Source: Propioniciclava sp. MC1595
GTDB taxonomy: Bacteria > Actinomycetota > Actinomycetes > Propionibacteriales > Propionibacteriaceae
Direction: 5' to 3'
Assembly: GCF_017569205.1 (NCBI RefSeq)
Contig: NZ_CP071870.1
Span: forward strand, 1,550,001-1,614,000
Length of the DNA stretch: 64,000 nt
Positions 24,736 through 36,600 of this stretch are shown one piece after another (the first letter of the stretch is position 1; every line of letters begins with the position of its first letter). Made by a program: the position numbers and the translations under genes. The notes beneath the pieces are model-generated. The model had not been told where the DNA came from. It was given only the letters and a program-made list of their open reading frames with translations, and did not search any database.

Positions 24736-26949
24736 TCAGGTCACGATGTCGTCGAGGGAGTGCAGCGGGATCACGGTCCGGCCGTCCACCTCCAGGCTGC
24801 CGGGGGCGCCGCCCCCGGCGAGGTGGTCGTGGTCGCGCAGGACGCCGAACCTGAGGCCCGTCTCCTTCTCGACGTTCTCGATGGTCGTCTGGACGGCGGC
24901 CACGTCGAGGAACGCCTCGTCGAAGCCCGTCAGGGTGGTGATGTCGGCTTGGCCCAGGATGAACGCCGTGGCCGACAGCGTCCCGTCCTCCCGCACGAGC
25001 GCGCAGACCTTCCAGAACCCGAGGGGGACCCGGACGGCGGCGTCCATGAACTCGTTGCGGTAGGGCGGGTCGGTGGGGCGGAACAGGGGGCCGGTCATCA
25101 CGCTGAGGCGGCGCGACTCCGGGGCGGCCTTCCGCTCGAGCAGGAACTGCTCGATGCCCTGCCAGCGGTCGGTGCGCTGGTTGAAGCCGTCCAGCTGCAG
25201 GCAGGCGTTGGTGAAGTGGAACGTGTCGGCGGCCGCGTCACGGGCCTCCTCGGGCGTGCCCCACGCGACGTCCAGGTACCGGGTGAGGTGGCCCCGGTCG
25301 GTGCGCTTGGCGGCGTACAGGTCCTCGCCGAGCTGGTTCGCCGGCGTCGCCGGGTCGTCGATGCGCGGGTCGATGAACCACCGGTCCCGGCGCTTGGGCA
25401 GCTTCGGCCGGTCCCGGCCGTCGATGTTGGCGGCGCTGTACCAGGCGAAGCGGCGCTCGCGGTTCATCGCGACCGAGTAGTGGTGGTAGGCCAGCTCGTG
25501 CTTGTCCCCGTGCACCCGGAACTCCTCGGGGACCTCGACCGTCCGCGCTCGCATCGCCCGCGACAGCGTGGGAAGCGGCACCGTGATGCCCAGGAACGCC
25601 GGGTCGTAGCCCCGCCGGGTGGTCCAGTCCGGGTCGACGCGGGTGGCCTCGACCACCAGTGGGCTGGACGCCGGCGCGGCTGCGTCGGTGTCGGCGTCAG
25701 GGGTGGCGTCGGGGGTGGCCGCGCCCGTGGCGACTGCGCCGGCCTGGAGCACGACCGGGGTCGGTCCACCCAGCGACACCGTGATCGTCAACGGCACCTG
25801 GAAGCTGACCGCTCCGGCGCCCGCCGCTGACGTGGGGACGCCCGTCACGGGGACCGGGACCTTGTGGGCTCCGCCTGGGCGGGACGGCAGCGCTCCCAGC
25901 TCGGTGTGGCGGGCCAGGTGGATGGGGTTCGGCGGAGTTCCGGTGAGGGCGGCGTCGCGGAGCGCGGACGCGGCCTCATCCAGGGTGGCGGCCTTGAGGG
26001 AGGCGACGATGGCCGAGACCCGGGCGCCCTCGTTGGCGATCCAGTCGACCAGGGCGGGGTCGTCGGTGTTCTGGTCCCAGGGCGTGCCGTCCTTCTTCAG
26101 GATGGTCTCGCCCTCCATGCGCGGGACGCCAGAGTGGTGGAGCGCGATGATCTCCCACTGGTCGTTGAAGCAGGGGGACCCCGAGGACCCCGGCTCGGTG
26201 TCGGTGGTGTAGTACAGGAAGTCGGGCTTGCCGTTGGGGATGACGATGACCTCGTTGTTGCGCAGGGCGACCTGCTTCAGGCCGCCGCGCGGGTGCTGGA
26301 TGATGTTGATCGGGTCGCCGGCCTCCGCCTTGCCCAGGGTGGGGTTCAGCCGGTTCCACGGGTACCGCTCGAGCGGCTGACCCCGTGAGGAAGCGGCGGC
26401 CAGGGCCACGACGGTGAAGTCCAGCTCCTTGTCGGTGACGAAGAATGTGTCCGGTTCGAAGGCGTAGGTCTGGACCGGCAGCAGCTCCCCCGACGCGTTC
26501 TCCTGGTAGTCGAACTGGGCCTCCGCGTTCTGGGCCTGCTCGGGCGTCCGCAGCACGTGGTTGTTGGTGAGCAGCAGGCGCGGGCCGACCAGCACGCCGG
26601 TTCCCGCGCCGCGCCCGACCCGGATGCGGCACACCGACCGTGCGACGGCCACCGCCAGTTCGAGGTAGTTGACGTCGCGCAGGTCGCTGGAGCCGATGAT
26701 GCGCTCCTCGGCGAGGCCGGCGAGGGTGTCCTGGGCGGAGCTGGGGGTGCCGAGGGCCTCGGCGTCCGCCACGACGGCGCGGGCCTTCTCCTCGGTGAGG
26801 GCGGCCTTGAGGTACTGCTTGCGCCGGTCGGGTGCGGTGTCGATCTCGGCCCCGGCCATGGCCTCGGGGGCCTTCTCCTCGAAGCGGACGGCCGCAGTGC
26901 GTGCCGCCTCGACGCTGAGGAGTTCGTCACCCGGGTACGGATTCTTCAT
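24736..26949 (-). CDS. Trypsin-like protease fused to NUC1-type nonspecific nuclease
   Basis: This is a 737-aa two-enzyme fusion without signal peptide. Residues ~1-110 are a helical lead ending ERIIGSSDLRDVNYLELAVAVARSVCRI. Residues ~110-300 are trypsin-like with H131 (LLTNNHVL), D177 (KELDFTVVAL) and S256 (PGSSGSPCF). A Pro/Ala-rich linker follows (~360-430). Residues ~450-730 are a DNA/RNA nonspecific (NUC1) endonuclease with DRGH (H554) and the metal-site region NACLQLDGFNQ (N581). All expected catalytic residues are present. It heads the operon with the repeat protease and the ATP-grasp ligase, and is divergent from ftsK. Toxic effector activity is plausible but inferred. Confidence 0.88.
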   Translation of the reverse strand: MKNPYPGDELLSVEAARTAAVRFEEKAPEAMAGAEIDTAPDRRKQYLKAALTEEKARAVVADAEALGTPSSAQDTLAGLAEERIIGSSDLRDVNYLELAVAVARSVCRIRVGRGAGTGVLVGPRLLLTNNHVLRTPEQAQNAEAQFDYQENASGELLPVQTYAFEPDTFFVTDKELDFTVVALAAASSRGQPLERYPWNRLNPTLGKAEAGDPINIIQHPRGGLKQVALRNNEVIVIPNGKPDFLYYTTDTEPGSSGSPCFNDQWEIIALHHSGVPRMEGETILKKDGTPWDQNTDDPALVDWIANEGARVSAIVASLKAATLDEAASALRDAALTGTPPNPIHLARHTELGALPSRPGGAHKVPVPVTGVPTSAAGAGAVSFQVPLTITVSLGGPTPVVLQAGAVATGAATPDATPDADTDAAAPASSPLVVEATRVDPDWTTRRGYDPAFLGITVPLPTLSRAMRARTVEVPEEFRVHGDKHELAYHHYSVAMNRERRFAWYSAANIDGRDRPKLPKRRDRWFIDPRIDDPATPANQLGEDLYAAKRTDRGHLTRYLDVAWGTPEEARDAAADTFHFTNACLQLDGFNQRTDRWQGIEQFLLERKAAPESRRLSVMTGPLFRPTDPPYRNEFMDAAVRVPLGFWKVCALVREDGTLSATAFILGQADITTLTGFDEAFLDVAAVQTTIENVEKETGLRFGVLRDHDHLAGGGAPGSLEVDGRTVIPLHSLDDIVT

Positions 26950-27083
26950 CGCGGTTCCTTCAAGGGGTGGTCGTGGGCGGCGACCGCGCTGGGCCCATCG
27001 TTCTCCCGGGGGAGGGGGTGGGTCAAGGGGTTCGTGTGAGAATCCGGCGGCGTGGTCGCTTGGGGAGCCACCGGGTGGGTTGT

Positions 27084-27096
27084 TAGGGTCGCCCCC
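27084..27096 (+). promoter_or_regulatory. Leaderless promoter of ftsK
   Basis: TAGGGT (27084-27089) is followed by seven bases and ATG 27097, with no Shine-Dalgarno sequence. This supports ATG 27097 as the start. The 147-bp region 26950-27096 also serves the divergent protease-nuclease operon, whose first gene has GAAGGAA as ribosome binding site. Confidence 0.6.
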
Positions 27097-29597
<2,501 letters not shown>

Positions 29598-29598
<1 letters not shown>

Positions 29599-30299
29599 TG
29601 TCGGCGCCTCGCCGGTCGGTGCTGGTGACCGGCGGCACCCGCGGCATCGGACGCGAGGTCGTGCGGTTGCTCGCCCCGTCGTGGCGGGTACTGGTCGGGG
29701 GTCGCTCTGAAGCTGCGGTTGCGGCCGTGGTCGCCGAGTGCCCGGACGCCGCGGGCTTCGTCTGCGACCTGGCCGACGAGGACGCCGTGGCTTCGACCGT
29801 CGCAGAACTCGAGTTGGGGGCGTCCGGTCTGGACGCCGTCGTGCACTCCGCCGGTGTCGTCGGCTACGGCTCGGTCGAGGACACGACCCGCTCCGACTGG
29901 CGGCACGTGCTCGAACTCAACGTCGTGGCGGTCTCTGACCTGACGCGGTTGCTGCTGCCCGCGCTGCGCTCCGCGGGCGGGACGGTCGTGGTCGTCAACT
30001 CCGGGTCGGGGTTCAACGCGGGTGCGAACGGGGCCGTGTACGCGGCGTCCAAGTTCGCGGTGCGCGCCTGGGCCGACTCGCTGCGTGCCGAAGAGCGAGG
30101 GTGGGTGCGGGTGTCGTCCGTCCACCCCGGGCGCGTCGACACCGACATGCAGCGCGAGCTGCAGGCCGCCGAGGGGCGCGAGTACGACCCCTCCATCGCC
30201 ATGGAGGTGACCTCGGTCGCCCGCGCGATCGTGTTCGCCCTGGAGGCGCCGGCCGATGCGGCGGTGGAGTCCCTGTCCATCCGGCCGACCAGCGCTTAA
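29598..30299 (+). CDS. Short-chain dehydrogenase/reductase
   Basis: This 233-aa classical SDR has the cofactor motif VTGGTRGIGREV and catalytic residues Ser (VVNSGSGFN) and YAASK. It lacks membrane segments. The substrate is unknown; TGGTRGIG-type SDRs often use NADP. ATG 29598 overlaps the ftsK TGA. Its TAA stop at 30297 forms the first bases of the next gene's -10 hexamer. Confidence 0.9.
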
Positions 30300-30308
30300 C
30301 GTGGGCGC
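30297..30308 (+). promoter_or_regulatory. Leaderless promoter of the DUF3224 gene, sharing the SDR stop codon
   Basis: TAACGT (30297-30302) lies six bases before ATG 30309. The TAA is also the stop codon of the SDR gene. No Shine-Dalgarno sequence is seen. Confidence 0.5.
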
Positions 30309-30686
30309 ATGACGCAGAGCAACGCCCAGTTCACGATCGACCTGACCCCCGGTGAGCCGCTCCACGCCAGCACCGGCCGCTTCGACTTCACCAAGTCCTG
30401 GACCGGCGACCTGATCGGTACCTCCGCGGGCACGATGCTCTCGGCCGGTGACCAGTCCGCCGGGACCGCCGGCTACGTCGCCCTTGAGGTCTTCACCGGC
30501 AGGGTCAACAACCTCGAGGGCAGCTTCGCCCTGCAGCAGTTCGGCACCATGGACGCCGACGGCATGGTCCTCCACTGCGAGATCGTCCCGGGCTCGGGCA
30601 CCGAGCAGCTCGCCGGGATCCGCGGCACCGTCGACCTCGACGTGGTCGAGGGCGTGCACAAGGTCGTCCTGCGCCACAACCTCTAG
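30309..30686 (+). CDS. DUF3224-family protein
   Basis: This 125-aa soluble protein matches DUF3224, a small beta-barrel family with unknown biochemical role. Recognisable parts are FDFTKSWTGDLIGTSAGTMLSAG, GYVALEVFTGRVNNLEGSFALQQFGTM and the end GIRGTVDLDVVEGVHKVVLRH. It has no catalytic motif that I can name. Its TAG stop overlaps the promoter of the aldo/keto reductase gene. Confidence 0.85.
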   Translation: MTQSNAQFTIDLTPGEPLHASTGRFDFTKSWTGDLIGTSAGTMLSAGDQSAGTAGYVALEVFTGRVNNLEGSFALQQFGTMDADGMVLHCEIVPGSGTEQLAGIRGTVDLDVVEGVHKVVLRHNL

Positions 30687-30696
30687 GCTGCGGGCC
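30684..30696 (+). promoter_or_regulatory. Leaderless promoter of the aldo/keto reductase gene, sharing a stop codon
   Basis: TAGGCT (30684-30689) lies seven bases before ATG 30697. TAG is the stop codon of the DUF3224 gene. No Shine-Dalgarno sequence is seen. Confidence 0.55.
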
Positions 30697-31587
30697 ATGT
30701 CACACCATCGCCGCATCGGCCAGTTCACCGTCTCCGCCATCGGGCTCGGCGCCATGCCGCTGTCGACCGGTGGCAGCACCACGCCGTCGCACGACGAGGC
30801 CGTGGCGGTCGTCCACGCCGCGCTCGACGCGGGCATCACGCTGATCGACACCGCCGACATCTACGCGCCCAGCTGGGACACCATGGGCCACAACGAGTCC
30901 ATCGTCGCCGACGCGCTGCGCTCGTGGTCGGGCGACGCCGCGAACGTCGTCGTCGCCACCAAGGGCGGAATCACGCGCGCCGAGGGCGAGCGCTGGGGAC
31001 GCGACGGTTCGCCGGCCTACATCCGCGAGGCCGTCGAGCGCTCCCGCGAGCGCCTCGGCGTCGACGCCATCGACCTCTACTACTGGCACCGTCCCGACCG
31101 GTCCCGGCTCTACGCCGAGGTCGTCGAGACCTTCGGCCAGCTCAAGGCCGACGGCATCGTCAAGGAGGTCGGCGTCTCAAACGCCAACGTCGAGGAGCTC
31201 CAGGTCGCCGTCGACGTGCTGGGCGAGGGCGGGCTCGCCGCGGTCCAGAACGAGTTCTCCCCGAGGTTCAACCACACCTCGTGGCGCGAGCTGCTGTGGT
31301 GCGGCAAGCGCGGCATCGCGTTCCTGCCGTGGTCGCCGCTGGGCGGCACCGGTGGCGGCGCGGCGGCGCTGGCCGAGCGGTTCGGCGTCCTCACCGAGGT
31401 CGCGGACGCCCACGGCGTCAGCCCCCAGCAGGCCACCCTGGCGTGGCAACTGGCCCTCGGCGAGCACGTGATCCCGATCCCGGGGGCGAGCCGGCCGGCG
31501 TCCATCGTCGACTCCGCCCGCGCGATGGACCTCGAGCTCACCGCCGACGAGGTCGAGCGCATCAGCGCCGCACTGCTGCAGCGCTGA
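30697..31587 (+). CDS. Aldo/keto reductase
   Basis: This 296-aa NADPH-dependent oxidoreductase has a TIM-barrel layout. GLGAMPLSTGG opens the barrel, LIDTADIYAPS carries the catalytic Asp and Tyr, TKGG carries the lysine, and YYWHRPD carries the histidine. IPIPGASRPASI is the cofactor-binding segment near the end. The substrate is unknown. It lies in a run of separately promoted genes between ftsK and rimO. Confidence 0.92.
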   Translation: MSHHRRIGQFTVSAIGLGAMPLSTGGSTTPSHDEAVAVVHAALDAGITLIDTADIYAPSWDTMGHNESIVADALRSWSGDAANVVVATKGGITRAEGERWGRDGSPAYIREAVERSRERLGVDAIDLYYWHRPDRSRLYAEVVETFGQLKADGIVKEVGVSNANVEELQVAVDVLGEGGLAAVQNEFSPRFNHTSWRELLWCGKRGIAFLPWSPLGGTGGGAAALAERFGVLTEVADAHGVSPQQATLAWQLALGEHVIPIPGASRPASIVDSARAMDLELTADEVERISAALLQR

Positions 31588-31594
31588 GCCCGGA

Positions 31595-31606
31595 TAGGGT
31601 GCCAGC
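31595..31606 (+). promoter_or_regulatory. Leaderless promoter of rimO
   Basis: TAGGGT (31595-31600) is followed by six bases and GTG 31607. No Shine-Dalgarno sequence is present. Confidence 0.55.
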
Positions 31607-33016
31607 GTGACCACAACGCGCGTGCACATCGTGTCGCTGGGCTGTGCCCGCAACGATGTCGACTCCGAGGAACTCGCCGGACGCCTCGAGGCCGGCGGGT
31701 TCGCCCTCGTCGACGAGCCCGAGGACGCCGAGGCGATCGTCGTCAACACCTGCGGCTTCATCGAGTCCGCGAAGAAGGACTCGATCGACACGCTGCTCGC
31801 GGCGTCCGACCTGAAGGGCCGGGGGACCACCCAGCGCGTCGTCGCTGTGGGCTGCATGGCCGAGCGCTACGGGCGCGAGCTCGCCGACGCCCTGCCCGAG
31901 GCCGACGCCGTGTTGGGCTTCGACGACTACGAGAACATCGACGACAAGCTCCGCCTGATCATGTCCGGCGCCCACGTCGAGGCCCACACGCCGTCCGACC
32001 GGCGCCGGCTCCTGCCCCTGGCCCCCGCTCAACGGCAGGCCGCGGCGTCCGGGATCGTCATTCCGGGCACGGCACCCGCCTCGGGCCCGCGTGCGGTGCG
32101 CAAGCGTCGCGGCAACGCGCCGAGCGCCCCGGTGAAGATCGCCTCGGGCTGTGACCGGCGGTGCGCGTTCTGTGCGATCCCGAGCTTCCGGGGCTCGTTC
32201 GTCAGCCGGCCCCTGGACGACATCGTCGAGGAGGTGACGTGGCTGGCCGACCACGGCGTCCGCGAGGCGTTCCTGGTGAGTGAGAACTCGTCCTCCTACG
32301 GCAAGGACCTCGGCGAGCTCGGCGCCCTCGAGTCGCTCCTGCACCGGCTCAACGGTATCGAGAACCTCGACTGGATCCGCGTGTCGTACCTGCAGCCCGC
32401 CGAGATCCGGCCCGGGCTGGTCGAGGCGATGTGCTCGATCGACAAGGTCGTGCCGTACTTCGACCTGAGCTTCCAGCACGCCGCACCCGCCGTGCTGCGC
32501 CGCATGCGGCGCTTCGGCGACCCCGACAGCTTCCTCGGCCTGCTCGACCGCATCCGGCACCTCAAGCCGGACGCCGGGGTGCGTTCCAACGTCATCGTCG
32601 GGTTCCCCGGCGAGACGGACGCCGACGTGCAGACCCTCATGGACTTCGCCGCCGAGGCCCGCCTCGATGCGCTGGGGGTGTTCGCCTACTCCGACGAGGA
32701 GGGCACCGAGGGCCTCGGCCTGGACGGCCACCTGCCGCAGGAGGTCATCGACGAGCGCTTCGAGCAGGTCAGCGAGCTGGCCAACGACCTCGTCGACCTG
32801 CGCGCGCTCGAGCGCGTCGGCGAACGCGTGCGGGTGTTGGTCGAGTCGATCGAGGACGGGGTGGCCGTCGGCCGCGCCGAGCACCAGGGGCCCGAGGTCG
32901 ACGGCACGACGTCGTTCGCGCACGGCGCGCACCACCGGGTCGGCGATCTCGTCTGGGGTAGGGTCATCAGCACCGAGGGAGTGGACCTGATGGCACGCGA
33001 GGAGGCCCCTGCATGA
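31607..33016 (+). CDS. rimO: Ribosomal protein S12 methylthiotransferase
   Basis: RimO is a radical-SAM enzyme that adds a methylthio group to an aspartate of ribosomal protein S12. The 469-aa protein has the N-terminal MTTase domain with three Fe-S cysteines (VSLGCARN, NTCGF, VGCMAERY). The radical-SAM motif is GCDRRCAFCAIPSFRG, followed by a C-terminal TRAM-like domain. RimO is distinguished from MiaB by the SLGCARND start; miaB is present separately at 43630. The stop overlaps the pgsA start by four bases. Confidence 0.95.
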   Translation: MTTTRVHIVSLGCARNDVDSEELAGRLEAGGFALVDEPEDAEAIVVNTCGFIESAKKDSIDTLLAASDLKGRGTTQRVVAVGCMAERYGRELADALPEADAVLGFDDYENIDDKLRLIMSGAHVEAHTPSDRRRLLPLAPAQRQAAASGIVIPGTAPASGPRAVRKRRGNAPSAPVKIASGCDRRCAFCAIPSFRGSFVSRPLDDIVEEVTWLADHGVREAFLVSENSSSYGKDLGELGALESLLHRLNGIENLDWIRVSYLQPAEIRPGLVEAMCSIDKVVPYFDLSFQHAAPAVLRRMRRFGDPDSFLGLLDRIRHLKPDAGVRSNVIVGFPGETDADVQTLMDFAAEARLDALGVFAYSDEEGTEGLGLDGHLPQEVIDERFEQVSELANDLVDLRALERVGERVRVLVESIEDGVAVGRAEHQGPEVDGTTSFAHGAHHRVGDLVWGRVISTEGVDLMAREEAPA

Positions 33017-33618
33017 CCGAACCCACGAGGGTCAGCAACTGGAACGTGCCGAACGTGCTGACCGCGGTCCGCATGGTGCTGGTCCCGGTCTTCGCCTACG
33101 TGCTACTGGCCTTCCCCGATGACCCGGGGATGCGCTGGCTCGCGACGGGCATCTTCGTGGTGGCGATCGCCACCGACGCGATCGACGGCAAGATCGCCCG
33201 CAAGTACAACCTCGTCACGAACTTCGGCAAGCTCTGGGACCCGATCGCCGACAAGGCCCTCACAGGCATGGCCTTCGTCGGCCTCTCGATCCTCAGCGAG
33301 CTGCCGTGGTGGATCACCATCATCATCCTCGTCCGCGAGTGGGGCATCACGGTCCTGCGCTGGGCGATCATGAAGTACGGCGTCATGGCCGCCAACCGTG
33401 GCGGCAAGCTCAAGACCGTCATGCAGTCGGTCGCGCTGATCATGTTCCTGCCCGGCCTGCAGTTCATGCCGGCGGTGTGGGACTGGATCGCGTGGGCCGC
33501 CATGATCCTGTGCTTCGTCCTCACGGTCCTGACCGGCCTCGACTACCTGCGCGAAGCGTCCAAGATGCGCCAGACCTACTTGGCCGACCACCCGGAGGAA
33601 GCCCGAACGAAGGAGTGA
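33013..33618 (+). CDS. pgsA: CDP-diacylglycerol--glycerol-3-phosphate 3-phosphatidyltransferase
   Basis: PgsA makes phosphatidylglycerol phosphate in the membrane. The 201-aa protein has the CDP-alcohol phosphotransferase motif from DAIDGKIAR to GKLWDPIADKAL (DGxxAR...GxxxDxxxD) and several membrane helices. It lies between rimO and cinA, the conserved actinobacterial order. The homologous PgsA2/CdsA-type calls are less likely because of that synteny. Confidence 0.93.
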   Translation: MTEPTRVSNWNVPNVLTAVRMVLVPVFAYVLLAFPDDPGMRWLATGIFVVAIATDAIDGKIARKYNLVTNFGKLWDPIADKALTGMAFVGLSILSELPWWITIIILVREWGITVLRWAIMKYGVMAANRGGKLKTVMQSVALIMFLPGLQFMPAVWDWIAWAAMILCFVLTVLTGLDYLREASKMRQTYLADHPEEARTKE

Positions 33619-33622
33619 GCTC

Positions 33623-34114
33623 GTGAATGAACTCGCCGCCAAGGTCATCAGGACGTTGGGGCAGCGCACGCTGCACCTCGCGGTCGCGGAGTCCATCACG
33701 GGCGGCCTCATCGGGGCCACGCTGACGACGGTGCCCGGGGCGTCCAAGGTCTACCTCGGCGGGGTCGTGAGCTACGCGACCCGCTTGAAGAGCCAGTTGC
33801 TCGGCGTGCCCGTCGACACCATCGCGGCCCACACCGTGGTGTCGGAGGAGGTCGCCATCGAGATGGCGGTCGGGCTGCAGGAGCGAACGAACGCCGACTG
33901 GGTGATCGCGGTCACCGGCGTCGCCGGCCCCGACCCGCAGGAGGGGCACGACCCCGGCGAGGTCTGGATCTGCGTGCTCGGGCCTCGGATCGCGTCGTTG
34001 CCGCAGTTCCAGCAGACGGAGCGGTTCCAGTTCGAGGGCGAGCGGGACGCCGTGCGCGCCCAGACCGTCGACGCGGCGTTCACGATGCTTCTGCGCGTGG
34101 TCTCGCCCGTGTAG
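33623..34114 (+). CDS. CinA C-terminal domain protein (nicotinamide-nucleotide amidase type)
   Basis: This 163-aa protein is the stand-alone CinA C-terminal (PncC-like) domain. It shows [42 protein letters not shown] and [13 protein letters not shown]. The family deamidates nicotinamide mononucleotide. The N-terminal CinA domain is absent, as in many actinobacteria. GTG 33623 follows a GAGTGAG-like site. It is part of the pgsA-cinA-clgR-recA neighbourhood. Confidence 0.88.
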   Translation: MNELAAKVIRTLGQRTLHLAVAESITGGLIGATLTTVPGASKVYLGGVVSYATRLKSQLLGVPVDTIAAHTVVSEEVAIEMAVGLQERTNADWVIAVTGVAGPDPQEGHDPGEVWICVLGPRIASLPQFQQTERFQFEGERDAVRAQTVDAAFTMLLRVVSPV

Positions 34115-34173
34115 GTTGGGAACAACCCAAGCACTCACGGTGTTGGGGAGGGGAATCCGAAGGGGGTGCCGGC

Positions 34174-34461
34174 ATGGCCGCCGTGCTGATGCGCGAGATG
34201 GTGGGGGAGACCCTGCGCGAGCTCCGCATGTCCTCCGGAAAGACCCTGCGCGACGTGTCGGGCCAGGCCCGCGTGTCGCTGGGTTACCTCTCCGAGGTCG
34301 AGCGGGGTCACAAGGAGGCCTCCTCCGAGCTGCTCAACGCCATCTGCGGTGCGCTCGAGGTCGAGCTGTCCGAGGTGCTGCGCCTGACCACGCTGCGCGT
34401 CGGGGCCCACGAGAACGTCACCCACCTGCCTGTCCGGACGCCGCGGGCTGCGGTCGCCTGA
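34174..34461 (+). CDS. clgR: ClgR-type XRE transcriptional regulator
   Basis: This 95-aa helix-turn-helix protein has the ClgR signature [35 protein letters not shown]. ClgR activates clp protease genes and stress genes in actinobacteria and is itself degraded by ClpP. The C-terminus here ends AAVA, which could act as a degradation tag. The position between cinA and recA is conserved for clgR. It is preceded by GGGGAGGGGA-type ribosome binding sequence. Confidence 0.88.
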   Translation: MAAVLMREMVGETLRELRMSSGKTLRDVSGQARVSLGYLSEVERGHKEASSELLNAICGALEVELSEVLRLTTLRVGAHENVTHLPVRTPRAAVA

Positions 34462-34463
34462 CG

Positions 34464-34658
34464 GTGCGGGAACAGGAACTCTGGCGCCGCCTGAACCACC
34501 ACCTCGGTGTGGGTCTTGCGCCGTCGTGGGCGCGTGACGTCGTGCTGACCGAACTGGGCAACCGTTCTGTGACTGAGGCCTTGGCCGACGGCGTCCCGAC
34601 CGTCCAGGTCTGGCGGGCCGTGTGGGCGTTCCTGGAGCTGCCGGCGTCCGAGCGCTGA
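34464..34658 (+). CDS. DUF3046-family protein
   Basis: This 64-aa protein matches the small DUF3046 family found upstream of actinobacterial rec[34 protein letters not shown] and [19 protein letters not shown] 34464 lies two bases after the clgR stop, so the two are probably co-transcribed. No function is known. Confidence 0.85.
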   Translation: MREQELWRRLNHHLGVGLAPSWARDVVLTELGNRSVTEALADGVPTVQVWRAVWAFLELPASER

Positions 34659-34702
34659 GCCTCTTGGTGCGCCGCGACACGCCTCGGCGTGTTGCTTGGT
34701 CG

Positions 34703-34718
34703 TCGAACACGTGTTCGG
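34703..34718 (+). promoter_or_regulatory. SOS box of recA
   Basis: TCGAACACGTGTTCGG matches the actinobacterial LexA site TCGAAC-N4-GTTCGA at all but the last base. It lies 164 bases before recA and next to a possible -10 (TAATGT), so LexA would block the recA promoter. Confidence 0.88.
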
Positions 34719-34751
34719 TAATGTGCGTAACGCCGTGAAGGTGAAGGCCGG

Positions 34752-34760
34752 TTGTCCACA
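34752..34760 (+). promoter_or_regulatory. DnaA-box-like sequence in the recA leader
   Basis: TTGTCCACA is a perfect match to the high-GC actinobacterial DnaA-box consensus. It lies in the 223-bp region between DUF3046 and recA, downstream of the SOS box. A single site may be chance. Confidence 0.4.
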
Positions 34761-34881
34761 GCCCCAGCAACTGGGTGACACATTGTCGGAGCCGCTGCCT
34801 AACGTGATCGGTGTCGGGGGCCACCGGGGTTCCCACCACAGGTCCACACGGCACACAGGTTTTGTTGAAGAGGAGCTCACC

Positions 34882-35952
<1,071 letters not shown>

Positions 35953-35954
35953 CG

Positions 35955-36440
35955 GTGTCGGAGGACTTCGCCCGCGAGATCGCGCTCCGCCTCCTCGAGG
36001 TGCGGGCGCGGTCCCGGGCCGAACTCGCCCAGGCCATGGCGAAGAAGGACGTGCCGGCCGAGACCATCGAGTCGGTCCTCGATCGGTTCGAGGAGGCGGG
36101 CCTCGTCGACGACGCCCAGTTCGCCGGCCTGTGGGTCGAGGGGCAGCAGCGCCGCATGAAGTCGACCCGCGCACTCAAGCAGGAGCTGCGGCTCAAGGGT
36201 GTGGACGCCGAGGTCGTCGACGAGGCGCTGGCCGAGACGGCCGACGACGCCGACTACCAGGCCGCGAGTGCGCTGGCCCGGAAGAAGGTCAGGACGATGG
36301 GCGCCCTGGAGCCCCACGTCCGGTACCGACGCCTCGCCGGCGCCCTGGCCCGCCGAGGTTTTGCCCCCGGGCTGTGCCACCGGGTGGTGTCGGAGGTCAC
36401 CGAGGGCGTGGACGATGAAGGCGACCGAGAACGTCCCTGA
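35955..36440 (+). CDS. recX: RecX regulatory protein
   Basis: RecX modulates RecA filaments. The 161-aa protein shows the repeated three-helix RecX pattern: RLLEVRARSRAELAQAMAKKDVP, then FEEAGLVDDAQFAGLWVEGQQRRMKSTRALKQELRLKGVD, then GFAPGLCHRVVSEV. GTG 35955 lies two bases after recA, so the two are an operon. Confidence 0.92.
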   Translation: MSEDFAREIALRLLEVRARSRAELAQAMAKKDVPAETIESVLDRFEEAGLVDDAQFAGLWVEGQQRRMKSTRALKQELRLKGVDAEVVDEALAETADDADYQAASALARKKVRTMGALEPHVRYRRLAGALARRGFAPGLCHRVVSEVTEGVDDEGDRERP

Positions 36441-36526
36441 CGCCGCAGCCTGGTCGACCTCGCCCGCGGTCCGAAGCAGTCGACGGGGCGTGGCTGGAGG
36501 CGCAGATGCGCGGTCGGTGAGGCCCG

Positions 36527-36556
36527 TTGCCGATTGTCAGAGCTTGGGTCTAGGCT
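36527..36556 (+). promoter_or_regulatory. Candidate promoter of the amylopullulanase gene
   Basis: TTGCCG (36527-36532) and TAGGCT (36551-36556) are separated by 18 bases, upstream of a Shine-Dalgarno sequence (TAGGAG) and ATG 36601. The 160-bp region 36441-36600 is otherwise featureless. I saw no clear catabolite-control site. Confidence 0.35.
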
Positions 36557-36600
36557 CGGCGCACCACGCCCTGACGGGCCACCTTCGTAGGAGCTTCCCG

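Noticed and set aside
24736-24760. C-terminal SLDDIVT of the protease-nuclease as a sixth core motif
   Set aside because: It resembles DNIVTSP of the partner protease, but it lacks the Pro and following Asp and is probably the ordinary end of the nuclease domain.
26950-27096. A hidden precursor peptide between the protease-nuclease gene and ftsK
   Set aside because: No short frame with a ribosome binding site or leaderless start and a Thr/Asp-rich core was found in this 147-base gap or in the 42-base gap at 24694-24735.
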